From JAGDMJ01 sp963809695 (GTDB lineage Bacteria > Bacteroidota > Ignavibacteria > UBA10030 > UBA6906), in NCBI GenBank assembly GCA_963809695.1, contig CAWEKI010000011.1:8999-72998 (forward strand): 64,000 nt of DNA, given 5' to 3'. The notes below the pieces were generated by a model. The model ran no database searches and was not told the origin of the DNA. It worked only from the letters and a program-made list of their open reading frames with translations. The translations under genes and the position numbers were made by a program. Shown here piece by piece: positions 52,082-60,939 of this stretch (position 1 is its first letter; every line of letters starts with the position of its first letter).

Positions 52082-54214
52082 TCAGTGCATCAGAATCAAC
52101 TTGCGCGTCTGCACAAATTCCCAGCTCCGCTTTTAGAGTCTCGCCCCTTGGCGGAGTCCAATCGGTAGAAGTACACCCCGCTTGACAATCCGGATGCATC
52201 GCACTTGACCTCGTGAACTCGCGCGTCCCTCCTCTCATTCACTCAGACGGAGACTTCACGTCCCCGCATGTCGTAGATGCCCAGCCTCACATTTGATGAC
52301 CTGGGCAACTCGAACTTCAAGAGAAGTTCACCGTTTTCAACATCATCTGTTATCATCTCTGACAAATACAGGCAGTCTCCACACTCCGCCCCAATCACTC
52401 CCGGCAAAAAGATTCGAGCCAACGATTGCGAGAGAATTGACAACGGTGTCCGTCAAGCCGGTCCCACTCCAACTTCTACCGTTGTTGGTCGAGAGAAAAA
52501 CACCGCCGCCTTCAGTCCCTGCAAAGAGACTTGTGCCGCTTATCGTCAAGGCTTGGACAGTAGTGTTCGTCAAGCCGTTATTGACTTCAGTCCAGCTCGT
52601 GCCGTTGTTGGTGGAAAGAAATACACCCCCAGCAGTTCCGACAAATATGTTCGCGTCACTCGCAACAAGGCAGATATGACTAACATGAGTGTTCGTCAAG
52701 CCGGCATTGACCCCAGTCCAGCTAGTACCGTTGTTGGTCGAGAGAAAAACACCACCGTCGTAAGTCCCTGCAAAACAATTCGTGCCGCTCACCGCAAAGG
52801 CAGTAACATTTGTGTCCGTCAAGCCGGTATTGACCCCAGTCCAGCTTGTGCCATTGTTGGTCGAGAGAAATACACCATCATCTTCAGTCCCTGCAAAAAG
52901 ATTCGTGCCGCTTATGGCCAAGGCTCGGACATGATGGTTCGTCAAGCCGGTCGCATTCCAACGTTTCCCGTTGTTGGTTGAGAGAAAAACACCGTCGCCA
53001 AAAGTCCCTGCAAAGATGTTTCCTGATGCGTCAGCACTTACCGTAAGTGCGAAAACCCAACTATGCGTTCCATGCTTTGAGAGGTGCGGGATAGGAGTGT
53101 TAGATAAACCTGTTTTGACGGCAGTCCAGCTTGTGCCATTGTTGGTCGAGAGAAAAACTCCGTCGGCTGTAATACCAGCAAAGAGATTCTTCCCCTTTAC
53201 CGCGAAGGCATTAATAGAGGTGGAAGTCAATCCGCGATTGACCTCAGTCCAACTTGCGCCGTTATTGGTGGAAAGAAATACGCCTCCACCGTTAGTTCCT
53301 GCAAAAAGATTTGTGCCTCCTGCTTCGTTTGGGCTCACCGAGAGGGAGTGGACCTGAAGGTACGTCAAGCCGGCATTGACCGGAGTCCAACTTGTGCCGT
53401 CGTTTGTCGAGCGAAAAAGTCCACCACTGCAGGTCCCTGCAAAGAGATTTGTGCCGCTCGCTACAAAGCAGTTAAGGTGAAGATGAGTCAAGCCGTTATT
53501 GACCTCAGTCCAGCTCGTGCCGTTATTGGTGGAGCGAAAGATGCCGCCTCCCCAGGTCCCCGCAAAAAGATCCGTGCCGGAAACTGCTAAAGCTATGACA
53601 CCAGGGTTCGTCAAGCCCTTATTTATTGCAGTCCAGTTATTGCCTCTGTTCGTGGAAAGAAAAACGCCACCCCCCCCTGTCCCGGCAAAGAGATATCGCG
53701 ATGAGTCGGGACTCACCGCAAATGCATACACAAAGGTGCTTGTCAAGCCGCTATTTACTGCAGTCCAGCTTTTGCCCCTGTTCGTGGAAAGAAAAACGCC
53801 ACCTCCATCAGTCCCGGCAAAGAGATATCCAGGTGAGCCTGGACAAACCGCAAGTGCCCGGACAAGAGTGTCTTTCAAGCCATCATTTACCGGAGTCCAG
53901 CTTGTGCCGTTGTTGGTGGAAAGGAAGACGCCACCATGAGTCCCGGCAAAGAGAATTCCCGGTGAGTCGGGACTTAGCGTAAGTGCGCGAACCACAGTGT
54001 TCGTGAGCCCAGAGTTGACCGCAGTCCAGCTTGTGCCCTTGTTGGTCGATAGAAAGACGCCGCCTCCCCAGGTCCCGGCAAAGAGATTCGTGCCGCTCAT
54101 GGCCAAACTATTTATCATACCACCGTACGGTCCGTTGGTTTGAACCCACTGAGCAGATGCAAACGGACAAACCAGAACGATGGCGAGTGCAAGACAAATG
54201 GTTAGGGTCTTCAT
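52082..54214 (-). CDS. T9SS propeller protein with 13 near-identical BNR repeats, sorting domain broken
   Basis: A secreted protein: signal MKTLTICLALAIVLVCPFASA, then 13 full repeats and a partial one of about 41 residues with the core NLFAGTxGGGVFLSTNNGTSW-T-VNxGLTN. They form one or two beta-propellers. The open frame ends at 52343, just inside the sorting domain. Removing one T of TTT near 52366 restores VLSEMITDDVENGELLLKFELP; a TGA follows in frame at about 52250, and after it come KCDASGLSSGVYFYRL, the DSAKGRDSKSGA insert and, after adding a G, EFVQTRKLILMH with a stop at 52082. As read, the protein would lack its T9SS signal. Confidence 0.83.
52124..52159 (-). repeat. Palindromic element inside a T9SS sorting domain, copy 2
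   Basis: The same 36-base element as at 45914-45949 with one base changed (CCCTTTGG against CCCCTTGG), again placed after the SGVYFYRL strand and read as DSAKGRDSKSGA. The downstream sequence GTAGAAGTA is also shared. Confidence 0.8.
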
Positions 54215-54362
54215 CTTGTCCTCCTTTCAACGCAATCGCTGTACGAGATGATTGACTTTAGGCAGGCCGAAAGACATGACACCCGGCGCTACCCTGAGTC
54301 CTACATCGAGTCACAGCACAAGCGTTAAGAAATTGCTGGCGAAATTAGGTGCTACCTGCCAA

Positions 54363-54538
54363 GGGGTCGTTGGGGTGAGCCCTTCGACTCACTCGCAGAG
54401 AACGCTCGTTCGCTCAGGGCGAGCTCGGCACGGAAGGGATTGTGCCGGGGTCCAGAGCGGCGGCCCGTCCCGCTATCAGCGGGACGAGGTCTCGTGGCGC
54501 CTTCGGCGCCACGGACTCGATGGCTGGGGAAGCCACCG
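54363..54538. repeat. Mosaic intergenic repeat, copy 2
   Basis: The left 108 bases match 38713-38820 almost base for base. In the right part, the slot that holds CGTCCCG...CGGGACG in copy 1 is filled by CGTCCCGC-TATCA-GCGGGACG plus an extra hairpin, GTGGCGCC-TTC-GGCGCCAC. It ends with the shared GATGGCTGGGGAAGCCA. It lies between two propeller genes on the minus strand. Confidence 0.85.
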
Positions 54539-54607
54539 AAGCAGACTATGGTGCAACATTAAGACATACCCTCGATATTGTCAATACCGCAAACGAAGCA
54601 AAAAGGT

Positions 54608-54666
54608 TCCAGGACTCATCATCCTGGGCCCGAAAAATGTAGCCCACCTGGCAACGAGCGTGGGGC
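54608..54666. terminator. Pair of gene-end hairpins
   Basis: CCAGGACTCATCATCCTGG (about 54609-54627) is followed by GCCCAC...GTGGGGC (54642-54666). Both belong to families seen at other gene borders. They lie just past the end of the minus-strand propeller gene that ends at 54690. Confidence 0.5.
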
Positions 54667-54689
54667 TCGGTGTTTCTGATGTGCAAGAG

Positions 54690-56747
54690 TTACCTCACGA
54701 GCAAGAACTTCTTCGTGTCCACGAACGACCCGGCCTGCAATCTGTAGAAATACACGCCACTGGCCAATCCTGAGCCATCGAATTGCACCGTGTGGTAACC
54801 GGTTTCGATGTCGCCATTGACCAGTGTGGCCACACGTTGGCCGAGGGTGTTATAGACGGTGAGCGTGACGTGGGACCGATGAGGCAGTGCGTACTGAATG
54901 GTGGTCGTGGGGTTGAAGGGGTTCGGATAGTTCTGCTCCAGCACAAATCTTGTCGGCAGCGGGGGGAGAGATCCCTCTGTCGCCGTCGTTGTCGGTTCCA
55001 CAGTGCGGAAGACGCTGTTATCAGCGGTGCCGACAAAAAGGTATTCCTTCAAGTCCAGCGCAAGCGAAGAGCAACGTAAAGTGTTTAAACCGCCATTTAT
55101 CTGTGTGCCATTTCGGTAAACCCCAAAGCGGTGACTCGCCACGAAGAGATCACCGTTTGTGTTCGCGACCATTGCCGCAATGAAGCCAGGAATGGTATAC
55201 TGCAGACTCCAATTGGCTCCGCCGTCAACAGAACGGAAGACTGTACTATCCGTTCCAGCAAAGATGTCACCGTTGGGACTGGTCGCCAGGTGCAGGATAG
55301 CACGGTCCGAGAGGCCGCTGTTGACCGAGTCCCACGTCGCACCCTCGTCGGTCGAGCGGTAAATTCCTCTGCCTTTAATAATTGCAAAAACATGGTTTTG
55401 GATATCAACGGCAAAATCCAGGGCATGTTGACCGGATGGAGGCGTGCACACCGTATCCCAACTCTCCCCGTTGTCTATTGATCGGACGATGGCGCCGGTG
55501 AACGCGGCCTTTGCGAAAATGCGGTCCATTGCGTCAATGGTGGGGGAGAACATGTATTCCAGAACAACCCAGTGTTCGCCGTTGTCTGTGGAACGACGCA
55601 GTCCTTCGTAGTTCTCGACTGCAAAGAGGTGCCCCAGGGAATTGGTGGCAAGGTCGTACACAAAGTTTGTTGATCCGCCAATATTGAGTTCCTTCCAGTG
55701 ATTGCCGCTGTCGGTCGAACTGTACAGCCCACTGCCACCTCCCGCATACAGCGTGCCCTGCCTGCTAATTGCCAGAGCATCAACCGGCAGATCGCTCCAG
55801 CCAGGGACATCAAGTGGGCTCCAGGACCCACCACTATTCGTAGAACGAAAAATGCTGTGTCCGCCGCCAAAGACAATACCTCCCGGCCCTGCAAGGAACG
55901 TCTCGGCTTGGTTCCAACAAGCAATTTCGGACCAGGTCACGGCACCATCTGTGGAGCGCACCACCTTTCCGAGGCCGACTGCTCCAATCAGCGTGTCCCG
56001 GTTCAGAGCTATCATGGTCGTGACATAGCTGTGGGCACTGACAGAGTCCCATGTACTGCCATAGTCCGTCGACCGAAAGATAGCACAATCCCCCCAATGT
56101 TCTGCGTAGAGAACGCCGTCGGGACTTACGGTGAGTAGCCCAGGGAAAAAATTCGTCGTAAGCGTTGTCCAGGTTGCACCCCGATCAGTGGACCGAAACA
56201 GCTCAACGCTATTACCACGCAGAAGGATGCGACCGATATTATCGATGCTGATGGAAAACACTATTTGGCTACTACTTGGAAACATGACCTCACTCCAATG
56301 TCCGCCGAAATCCGTTGAGCGGTAGAGACCAAAGGGGACATCCTCCATCGCAGCAAAGAGATCTCCACTGGGATGAACCGCAAGAGCAGTCAGAAACCCG
56401 CCGTACCCATCCCCGCTAGGGAGCCCGGTGCTTGCCCGATACCATGAAAGCCCACCGTCACCCGAGCGGTACACGTCCGTCCGCGTTCCGGCAAAGACAT
56501 ACCCACCTGGCGTGCACACGAGGACATTCACCGGTTCATTTGCTAGACCGGATGTCTTCCAGCTGTCACCTCCATCGGTCGAACGGAGAACTCCCTTCTC
56601 GGTTCCTGCGAAGATCGTATCGGAGGACTTAAGGGCAAGGATGTTGAGATGGACACTCGTCGGACCACTCGTCTGCAACCACTGCGAGCGTAGTAACTCC
56701 ACCCTACAGAAGATGAGCAATGTGATGACCAGAGTGATCCGCTTCAT
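54690..56747 (-). CDS. T9SS-exported BNR/YCF48 propeller protein
   Basis: A 685-residue secreted protein. The N-terminal hydrophobic signal (MKRITLVITLLIFCRVELLRS) is followed by a long array of irregular BNR-type repeats (GVLRSTDGGDSWKTSGL, DVYRSGDGGLSWYRAS, ELFRSTDRGATWTTL, GIYRSTDEGATWDSVNSGLSD, TVFRSVDGGANWSL). An intact T9SS sorting domain follows: NYPNPFNPTTTIQYALP ... SGVYFYRLQAGSFVDTKKFLLVR. ATG 56747 with GAGG upstream is preferred to the longer frame. Ligand unknown; other proteins of this type are adhesion or sensor-like. Confidence 0.9.
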   Translation of the reverse strand: MKRITLVITLLIFCRVELLRSQWLQTSGPTSVHLNILALKSSDTIFAGTEKGVLRSTDGGDSWKTSGLANEPVNVLVCTPGGYVFAGTRTDVYRSGDGGLSWYRASTGLPSGDGYGGFLTALAVHPSGDLFAAMEDVPFGLYRSTDFGGHWSEVMFPSSSQIVFSISIDNIGRILLRGNSVELFRSTDRGATWTTLTTNFFPGLLTVSPDGVLYAEHWGDCAIFRSTDYGSTWDSVSAHSYVTTMIALNRDTLIGAVGLGKVVRSTDGAVTWSEIACWNQAETFLAGPGGIVFGGGHSIFRSTNSGGSWSPLDVPGWSDLPVDALAISRQGTLYAGGGSGLYSSTDSGNHWKELNIGGSTNFVYDLATNSLGHLFAVENYEGLRRSTDNGEHWVVLEYMFSPTIDAMDRIFAKAAFTGAIVRSIDNGESWDTVCTPPSGQHALDFAVDIQNHVFAIIKGRGIYRSTDEGATWDSVNSGLSDRAILHLATSPNGDIFAGTDSTVFRSVDGGANWSLQYTIPGFIAAMVANTNGDLFVASHRFGVYRNGTQINGGLNTLRCSSLALDLKEYLFVGTADNSVFRTVEPTTTATEGSLPPLPTRFVLEQNYPNPFNPTTTIQYALPHRSHVTLTVYNTLGQRVATLVNGDIETGYHTVQFDGSGLASGVYFYRLQAGSFVDTKKFLLVR

Positions 56748-57051
56748 TCCGCGCCTCGGAATCTGTGTAAGGGATACTGATGTGGCGAAGAACTCGTGGA
56801 ATGGTGGCTTGCAACCAGGAAGTCGTTGCTGCGGGCTCAACAACAGAGGGACTGGAACAGGGTCCAAGTAAGCCGCGGCTCGATGACGGGAATATGTTTC
56901 TTACAACAATGAAAATCAATAGACGACAGGGTGGTTCAAAGAAAAAGCCGAACTCATCATCCTGGGCAGATTAACAAGAAAAAGCCCACCTGGAAACGAG
57001 CGTGGGCGATAGGTTTCACTCAAACTACGAACAGGCGTTCTATTGGCCGTA
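56748..57051. other. Intergenic stretch with gene-end hairpins
   Basis: No gene seen. Near the right end it has ACTCATCATCCTGGG (56952-56966) and the GCCCAC...GTGGGC hairpin (56984-57007), both repeat families. Confidence 0.5.
56984..57007 (-). terminator. GCCCAC...GTGGGC hairpin
   Basis: GCCCAC (56984-56989) and GTGGGC (57002-57007), with CTGGAAACGAGC between and a run of A residues on the left, which would be a T tract for minus-strand transcripts. It lies 45 bases past the end of the C39-like gene. Confidence 0.65.
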
Positions 57052-57639
57052 TCATCCAGCCCTGAACAGCAATATCCCATAATCCCTATCCCTCAACGTT
57101 TTCCGCACATCCTTCATCCTGACGCACCGAATCGGATCCTCACTATCCAGGTGTTCAGCCAGGACCAGCCACCGATTGACATACGGATTCTCAACGTATG
57201 CTTCATCAGGAGATTCCGCCGATTCGAAATATCCGCACGGGATGTTGTAGTGATTGTCTGCATGGTAGATCATGATCGCGGTCTCGCTGCGAATGACCTT
57301 CTTCAACTCGGCGACTGTTTGTTCAAAAGCTGCAGTTCCGGACTTTGGAAATGAGTGCCGGTCCAGAAATATCTCGCCGGTTCCACGGAGCGTGTTTGCG
57401 TGCCGGAAGGTTTCAAACCAATTCAGGATTGTTTGATTGCCAGGACTTTCTTCGCCAGATGTTTTGGCACAGAACCCTAGCTGATCAGCCAAGGATTCCT
57501 GTGTGACGATCCCCAGCTTTTGTGACCAGAGATAGTTGACGACACATGTCAGCGCAGTCAGACCGCAGCTGTACGGGTATTGCGGCCTCGACAGGCATTC
57601 TACAATACGGTTGTTGATGAAGCGGTCGCGAAATTGCAT
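57052..57639 (-). CDS. Papain/C39-like predicted cysteine peptidase domain protein
   Basis: About 195 residues from ATG 57639. The motif RPQYPYSCGLTALTCVVNYLWSQKLG places a Cys in the position of the C39/papain nucleophile. Later HADNHYNIPCGYFE and RWLVLAEH offer the His, and the last strand is DYGILLFRAG. The fold is plausible for a C39-like or NlpC-type peptidase or an inactive relative. The frame is open to 57759, but its first codons are a repeat hairpin (57724-57755), so the start is further in (57690 GTG or 57639 ATG). No signal peptide. Activity is unproven. Confidence 0.6.
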   Translation of the reverse strand: MQFRDRFINNRIVECLSRPQYPYSCGLTALTCVVNYLWSQKLGIVTQESLADQLGFCAKTSGEESPGNQTILNWFETFRHANTLRGTGEIFLDRHSFPKSGTAAFEQTVAELKKVIRSETAIMIYHADNHYNIPCGYFESAESPDEAYVENPYVNRWLVLAEHLDSEDPIRCVRMKDVRKTLRDRDYGILLFRAG

Positions 57640-57723
57640 GGGCTGGGTCCAAGAATATGTGGGAGAATGATCTACATATTCTTTTGCCACAAAAACATTG
57701 GGACAGGGTGATGCTGGAAATAC

Positions 57724-57755
57724 GGAAGGCGACCCCGGTGAATGAGTCGCCTTCC
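57724..57755 (+). terminator. GGAAGGCGAC...GTCGCCTTCC hairpin
   Basis: A 10-bp perfect stem (57724-57733 with 57746-57755) and loop CCCGGTGAATGA. It is the strongest member of the hairpin family also seen at 52033 and 60891. It lies between the C39-like gene and the membrane protein gene, 69 bases past the latter's end. Confidence 0.65.
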
Positions 57756-57823
57756 TCACTTGTGAGTGCCGGCTTGTGTTTTGTTTTGTGCAACGCAGTT
57801 CCTATGCAAATCACTTTTTCAGG

Positions 57824-58315
57824 TTACGTCAAATGTGCGGATTTGTTGTATCGCTGTAATTGCATCAGTCCAACCGTCGAGCTTATGACGATAACAATCA
57901 ACAGTAGCTGGATAGTTAAATGCATGGCATCCGGAGCTAGATGATTGCCAAAGGATGGCAGTATTTGGGTGGAGTGCGCAAAGACCCGAGAGTAGATCTC
58001 CTGCCAGTGCTCGGAGGCACCAAAAAGATACGGGACCCACCACGTCTGAATCTGAAGATAGAGCCAGATACCGTATCCAACGGCACCAATCCACATCAAC
58101 CAGTTCCACCGTCTCCAATATGCCAGAGTAAACACCAGGAACGGAAGAAGGAATGCACTGACCAATCCAACGTCTCCCCATCCCATCTTGTCCGAACTGA
58201 GCAAGGGAACGAAGCCTGGTTGATAGTTCCAAAGCCCCAAGGAGAACCAATTGATGATCTGGAAATAAATCGCCAGGAGTAACTGCGCTGCCAAAGAAAT
58301 ACGCAAGTATCTCAT
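57824..58315 (-). CDS. Hypothetical four-helix membrane protein
   Basis: A 163-residue protein with four membrane segments (ISLAAQLLLAIYFQIINWF, VGLVSAFLLPFLVFTLAYW, WLMWIGAVGYGIWLYLQI, LTIQLLLIVIVISSTVGLM), rich in Trp. Start 58315 is chosen because GTAGGA lies eight bases upstream; ATG 58324 would have no room for an SD. Family not recognised. Confidence 0.75.
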   Translation of the reverse strand: MRYLRISLAAQLLLAIYFQIINWFSLGLWNYQPGFVPLLSSDKMGWGDVGLVSAFLLPFLVFTLAYWRRWNWLMWIGAVGYGIWLYLQIQTWWVPYLFGASEHWQEIYSRVFAHSTQILPSFGNHLAPDAMHLTIQLLLIVIVISSTVGLMQLQRYNKSAHLT

Positions 58316-58484
58316 GGATTTCATCCTACAGACAGCAGCTTTTGTATAGTGCTTCGCGATGGCCGTTTGTCCATCAGTCCACTGCGTTTCGCGTAACGTC
58401 TGGCGGCAAGCACGTCACACTGTCCCGTGGTAATAGGACGGAGGGAAGTCACGCCGATGATGCGAGCGCCGTGTTGCCGTATTG

Positions 58485-58703
58485 TTATGCCTTCGGGCCC
58501 CGCCGCTTCGTGTCAGTACGTGAAGTTCGTGCTGCAGCACCCGCGCCAATTGCCAGACCGACAGCAATGCCCACCGGAATAGCCCACGTCCAAACGGAAC
58601 TGTCATCGGTGAACAACTGAACAATTAGGGCGACTATGACGGCAACGATGACGCCAAGTGCCATTCCCGTACCTGCATTAAGTTGAAAGAACCTTGATTT
58701 CAT
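58485..58703 (-). CDS. Small glycine-zipper membrane protein
   Basis: A 72-residue protein with two hydrophobic helices (GMALGVIVAVIVALIVQLF and WTWAIPVGIAVGLAIGAGAAA) and a basic tail. The Gly/Ala spacing in the second helix suggests tight helix packing. GAGGAG lies nine bases before ATG 58703. Function unknown; similar two-helix proteins are common and uncharacterised. Confidence 0.68.
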   Translation of the reverse strand: MKSRFFQLNAGTGMALGVIVAVIVALIVQLFTDDSSVWTWAIPVGIAVGLAIGAGAAARTSRTDTKRRGPKA

Positions 58704-59158
58704 TTGGTCCATCTCCTCGGGCGGTTTTGACTGAGGTTGACATACATCCCACACGATCGCTATCCTAAAATCTTTAAGATAATTGCTTTGCTCATAACAT
58801 CCGTTCCCGAGCCACAAGGAAGAGTGGGTTTTTCATCGGAGCGTCTCCTGTGCGGGTTGTGAAGCTGAATATAACAGTCCGAGACGAGAAGTCCTAGAGC
58901 GACAGCCTCTTGTCCCCATAGCGTTGATCGGGACGATACTTTATGGATCGTTCCAGGAGAGAGGAATATGATCGTCCTAATGGAAATGGATGACCCGCGG
59001 CAGTTTCGAACCGATAACCGATCCTGGGGGAATGCACCAGGTCTTGGGGAAGAACCGCATTCCTGCAGCGAACTGGCTATTGTGCAAAAATGAACGATTT
59101 GAAGAGGCTTCGTGTTACTCTCACAAGCCATTTGGACACCAACTGAAAGGATATTGCC
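58704..59158. other. Divergent intergenic stretch
   Basis: About 455 bases between the small membrane protein (minus) and the FAD oxidase (plus). No gene, no strong hairpin. The SD GAAAGGA of the oxidase lies at its right end. Confidence 0.45.
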
Positions 59159-60583
59159 ATGCCTGACCTGAAGGTCACCACCTACACGGGTGGAGAAACA
59201 CGCCTCAAACCCGAGACCATCGATGCATTCAGAGGAACGATACGCGGGACAGTGCTCACTGCGGATTCGCCGGCGTATAATGAAGTCCGCAAGATCTGGA
59301 ACGCGATGATTGACAAACGGCCTGCGTTGATCGTACGCTGTGCGGGCGCGGCCGATGTCATCCGGGCGGTTCGATTCGCGGGCGAGCACAAGCTGCTCGT
59401 TGCGGTGCGAGGCGCCGGACATAGTATCGCCGGCAATGCGTTGTGCGATGGCGGATTCATGATCGACCTGTCTCCAATGAAATCCGTTCGGGTGGACCCG
59501 AAGGCCATGACTGCGCGCGTCGAGCCAGGTGTGACGCTCGGCGACATGGATCGCGAAACGCAAACGTTCGGGCTCGCAACCCCAGTTGGGATAAATTCAA
59601 CAACTGGCATCGCAGGATTGACACTCGGCGGAGGGTTTGGATGGCTCAGTCGTAAGTATGGACTGTCGATCGATAACCTCGTCTCGGCCGATGTTGTTAC
59701 TGCCGCGGGCGACCTTGTGAAGGCGAGTGAATCTGATAACCCTGATCTCTTTTGGGGAATTCGGGGCGGCGGTGGGAATTTTGGTGTCGTTACCTCCTTT
59801 GAGTTCCGTTTGCATAAAGTCGGACCGGAGGTCCTCGCGGGTTTGATTATCCATCCTCTGGATGGGGCGAAAGATGTTCTCAGGTTCTACCGGGATTTTA
59901 TCAAAAAGACCCCACCTGAATTCGTCTGCTGGTTTGTGCTTCGCCTGGCGCCTCCGCTGCCGTTCCTGCCGGCAGAGTGGCACGGGAAAGGGATTCTTGC
60001 TCTTGCGGTCTGCTACTCGGGCGATGTCAAAGAAGGAGAACGGGTGGCAAAACCGTTGAGAGATTTTGGGAAGCCAATTGCCGATATCATTGGACCGATG
60101 CCGTTTGTTGCCTGGCAGACCATTCTCGATCCACTCCTCACCCCGGGGATGCGGAACTACTGGAAGTCCCACGATTTTCACGACGTGAGTGACGGCCTCA
60201 TTGATGCGTTGATCGCTCACGCGCGAAAGATCCCGGATCCGCAAACCGAGATTGCCTTCGCACAACTTGGTGAAGGCGTAACTAAGGTCCCCAAGGACGC
60301 AACGGCGTACACGCACCGCGACGCTGCGTTCGTGATGAACGTTCACGGGCGTTGGGACAACCCTGCGAATGACGCGAAATGCATCGCCTGGGCACGCGAG
60401 CTATTCCAGGCGGCAACACCTTTTGCAACGGGTGGCGTGTATGTGAACTTCCTGACCCAAGAAGAGCAGGGGCGTGTCAAGTTGGCTTATGGCAGCAACT
60501 ATGACCGGCTTGTGAAACTGAAGCTGAAGTATGACCCGAACAATCTGTTCCGCATCAACCAGAATATCCTCCCGCTTGGATGA
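59159..60583 (+). CDS. FAD-binding oxidoreductase, berberine-bridge-like
   Basis: A 474-residue VAO/PCMH-type flavoprotein. The FAD domain has ALIVRCAGAADVIRAVRFA, RGAGHSIAGN with His88 in the position of the covalent flavin link, TPVGINSTTGIAGLTLGGGFGWLSRKYGL, and DLFWGIRGGGGNFGVVTSFEF. It ends in a BBE C-terminal motif (YDRLVKLKLKYDPNNLFRINQNI) typical of berberine-bridge/6-hydroxynicotine-oxidase-like enzymes. The substrate (a sugar, alcohol or alkaloid-like compound) is unknown. No signal peptide. Confidence 0.93.
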   Translation: MPDLKVTTYTGGETRLKPETIDAFRGTIRGTVLTADSPAYNEVRKIWNAMIDKRPALIVRCAGAADVIRAVRFAGEHKLLVAVRGAGHSIAGNALCDGGFMIDLSPMKSVRVDPKAMTARVEPGVTLGDMDRETQTFGLATPVGINSTTGIAGLTLGGGFGWLSRKYGLSIDNLVSADVVTAAGDLVKASESDNPDLFWGIRGGGGNFGVVTSFEFRLHKVGPEVLAGLIIHPLDGAKDVLRFYRDFIKKTPPEFVCWFVLRLAPPLPFLPAEWHGKGILALAVCYSGDVKEGERVAKPLRDFGKPIADIIGPMPFVAWQTILDPLLTPGMRNYWKSHDFHDVSDGLIDALIAHARKIPDPQTEIAFAQLGEGVTKVPKDATAYTHRDAAFVMNVHGRWDNPANDAKCIAWARELFQAATPFATGGVYVNFLTQEEQGRVKLAYGSNYDRLVKLKLKYDPNNLFRINQNILPLG

Positions 60584-60761
60584 CGGGAAGTGCGATATGG
60601 ACCTGGAGGGCTCTTCTGACGGTGGTCGAGAACGTCTCTTGTGATGTAGATAGTACCGTGCTGTTAACTGCTGCCTCCAGCATCAGATCCGTACCATCAT
60701 CGGATGAGGCAGAGCTTGCGCGTTTTCTCATACGTTTCTCCAGAGTGAACCTGCATGATAG

Positions 60762-60813
60762 TACTCCGAATCTCCGAATGATGCAAGGCGCGGCGTCACG
60801 GGCGTTACCCATG
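60762..60813 (+). repeat. CGAATCTCCGAATAATGCAA repeat, copy 2
   Basis: ACTCCGAATCTCCGAATGAT, then GCAAGGCG, GGCGTCACGGGCGTTACCCATGT. It matches 47307-47361 over about 52 bases with a few changes. It lies between the FAD oxidase and the convergent propeller gene. Confidence 0.75.
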
Positions 60814-60890
60814 TCCTTTGCAATATGTCTTCGCTAAATGCACCAATGCATGGGAAATAGTCACCTGGAAACCGGCGTGGACAAAAAGAA

Positions 60891-60918
60891 AGGCAACCCC
60901 GGTGGATGGGTCGCCTTT
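60891..60918 (-). terminator. AGGCAACCC...GGGTCGCCT hairpin
   Basis: AGGCAACCC (60891-60899) and GGGTCGCCT (60907-60915), then TTT. Same family as 52033 and 57724. It lies 22 bases past the end of the propeller gene; the A-rich left flank would give a U-tract for the minus-strand transcript. Confidence 0.65.
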
Positions 60919-60939
60919 TGTCTGAATCGAAGCCAGTCG

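Noticed and set aside
52277..53939. Plus-strand frames with repeated VVGREKNT / PLLVERKTPP motifs, and regular spacing that resembles a CRISPR array
   Set aside because: The periodicity comes from the minus-strand BNR repeats, at about 123 bases per unit. There are no short identical repeats with unique spacers.
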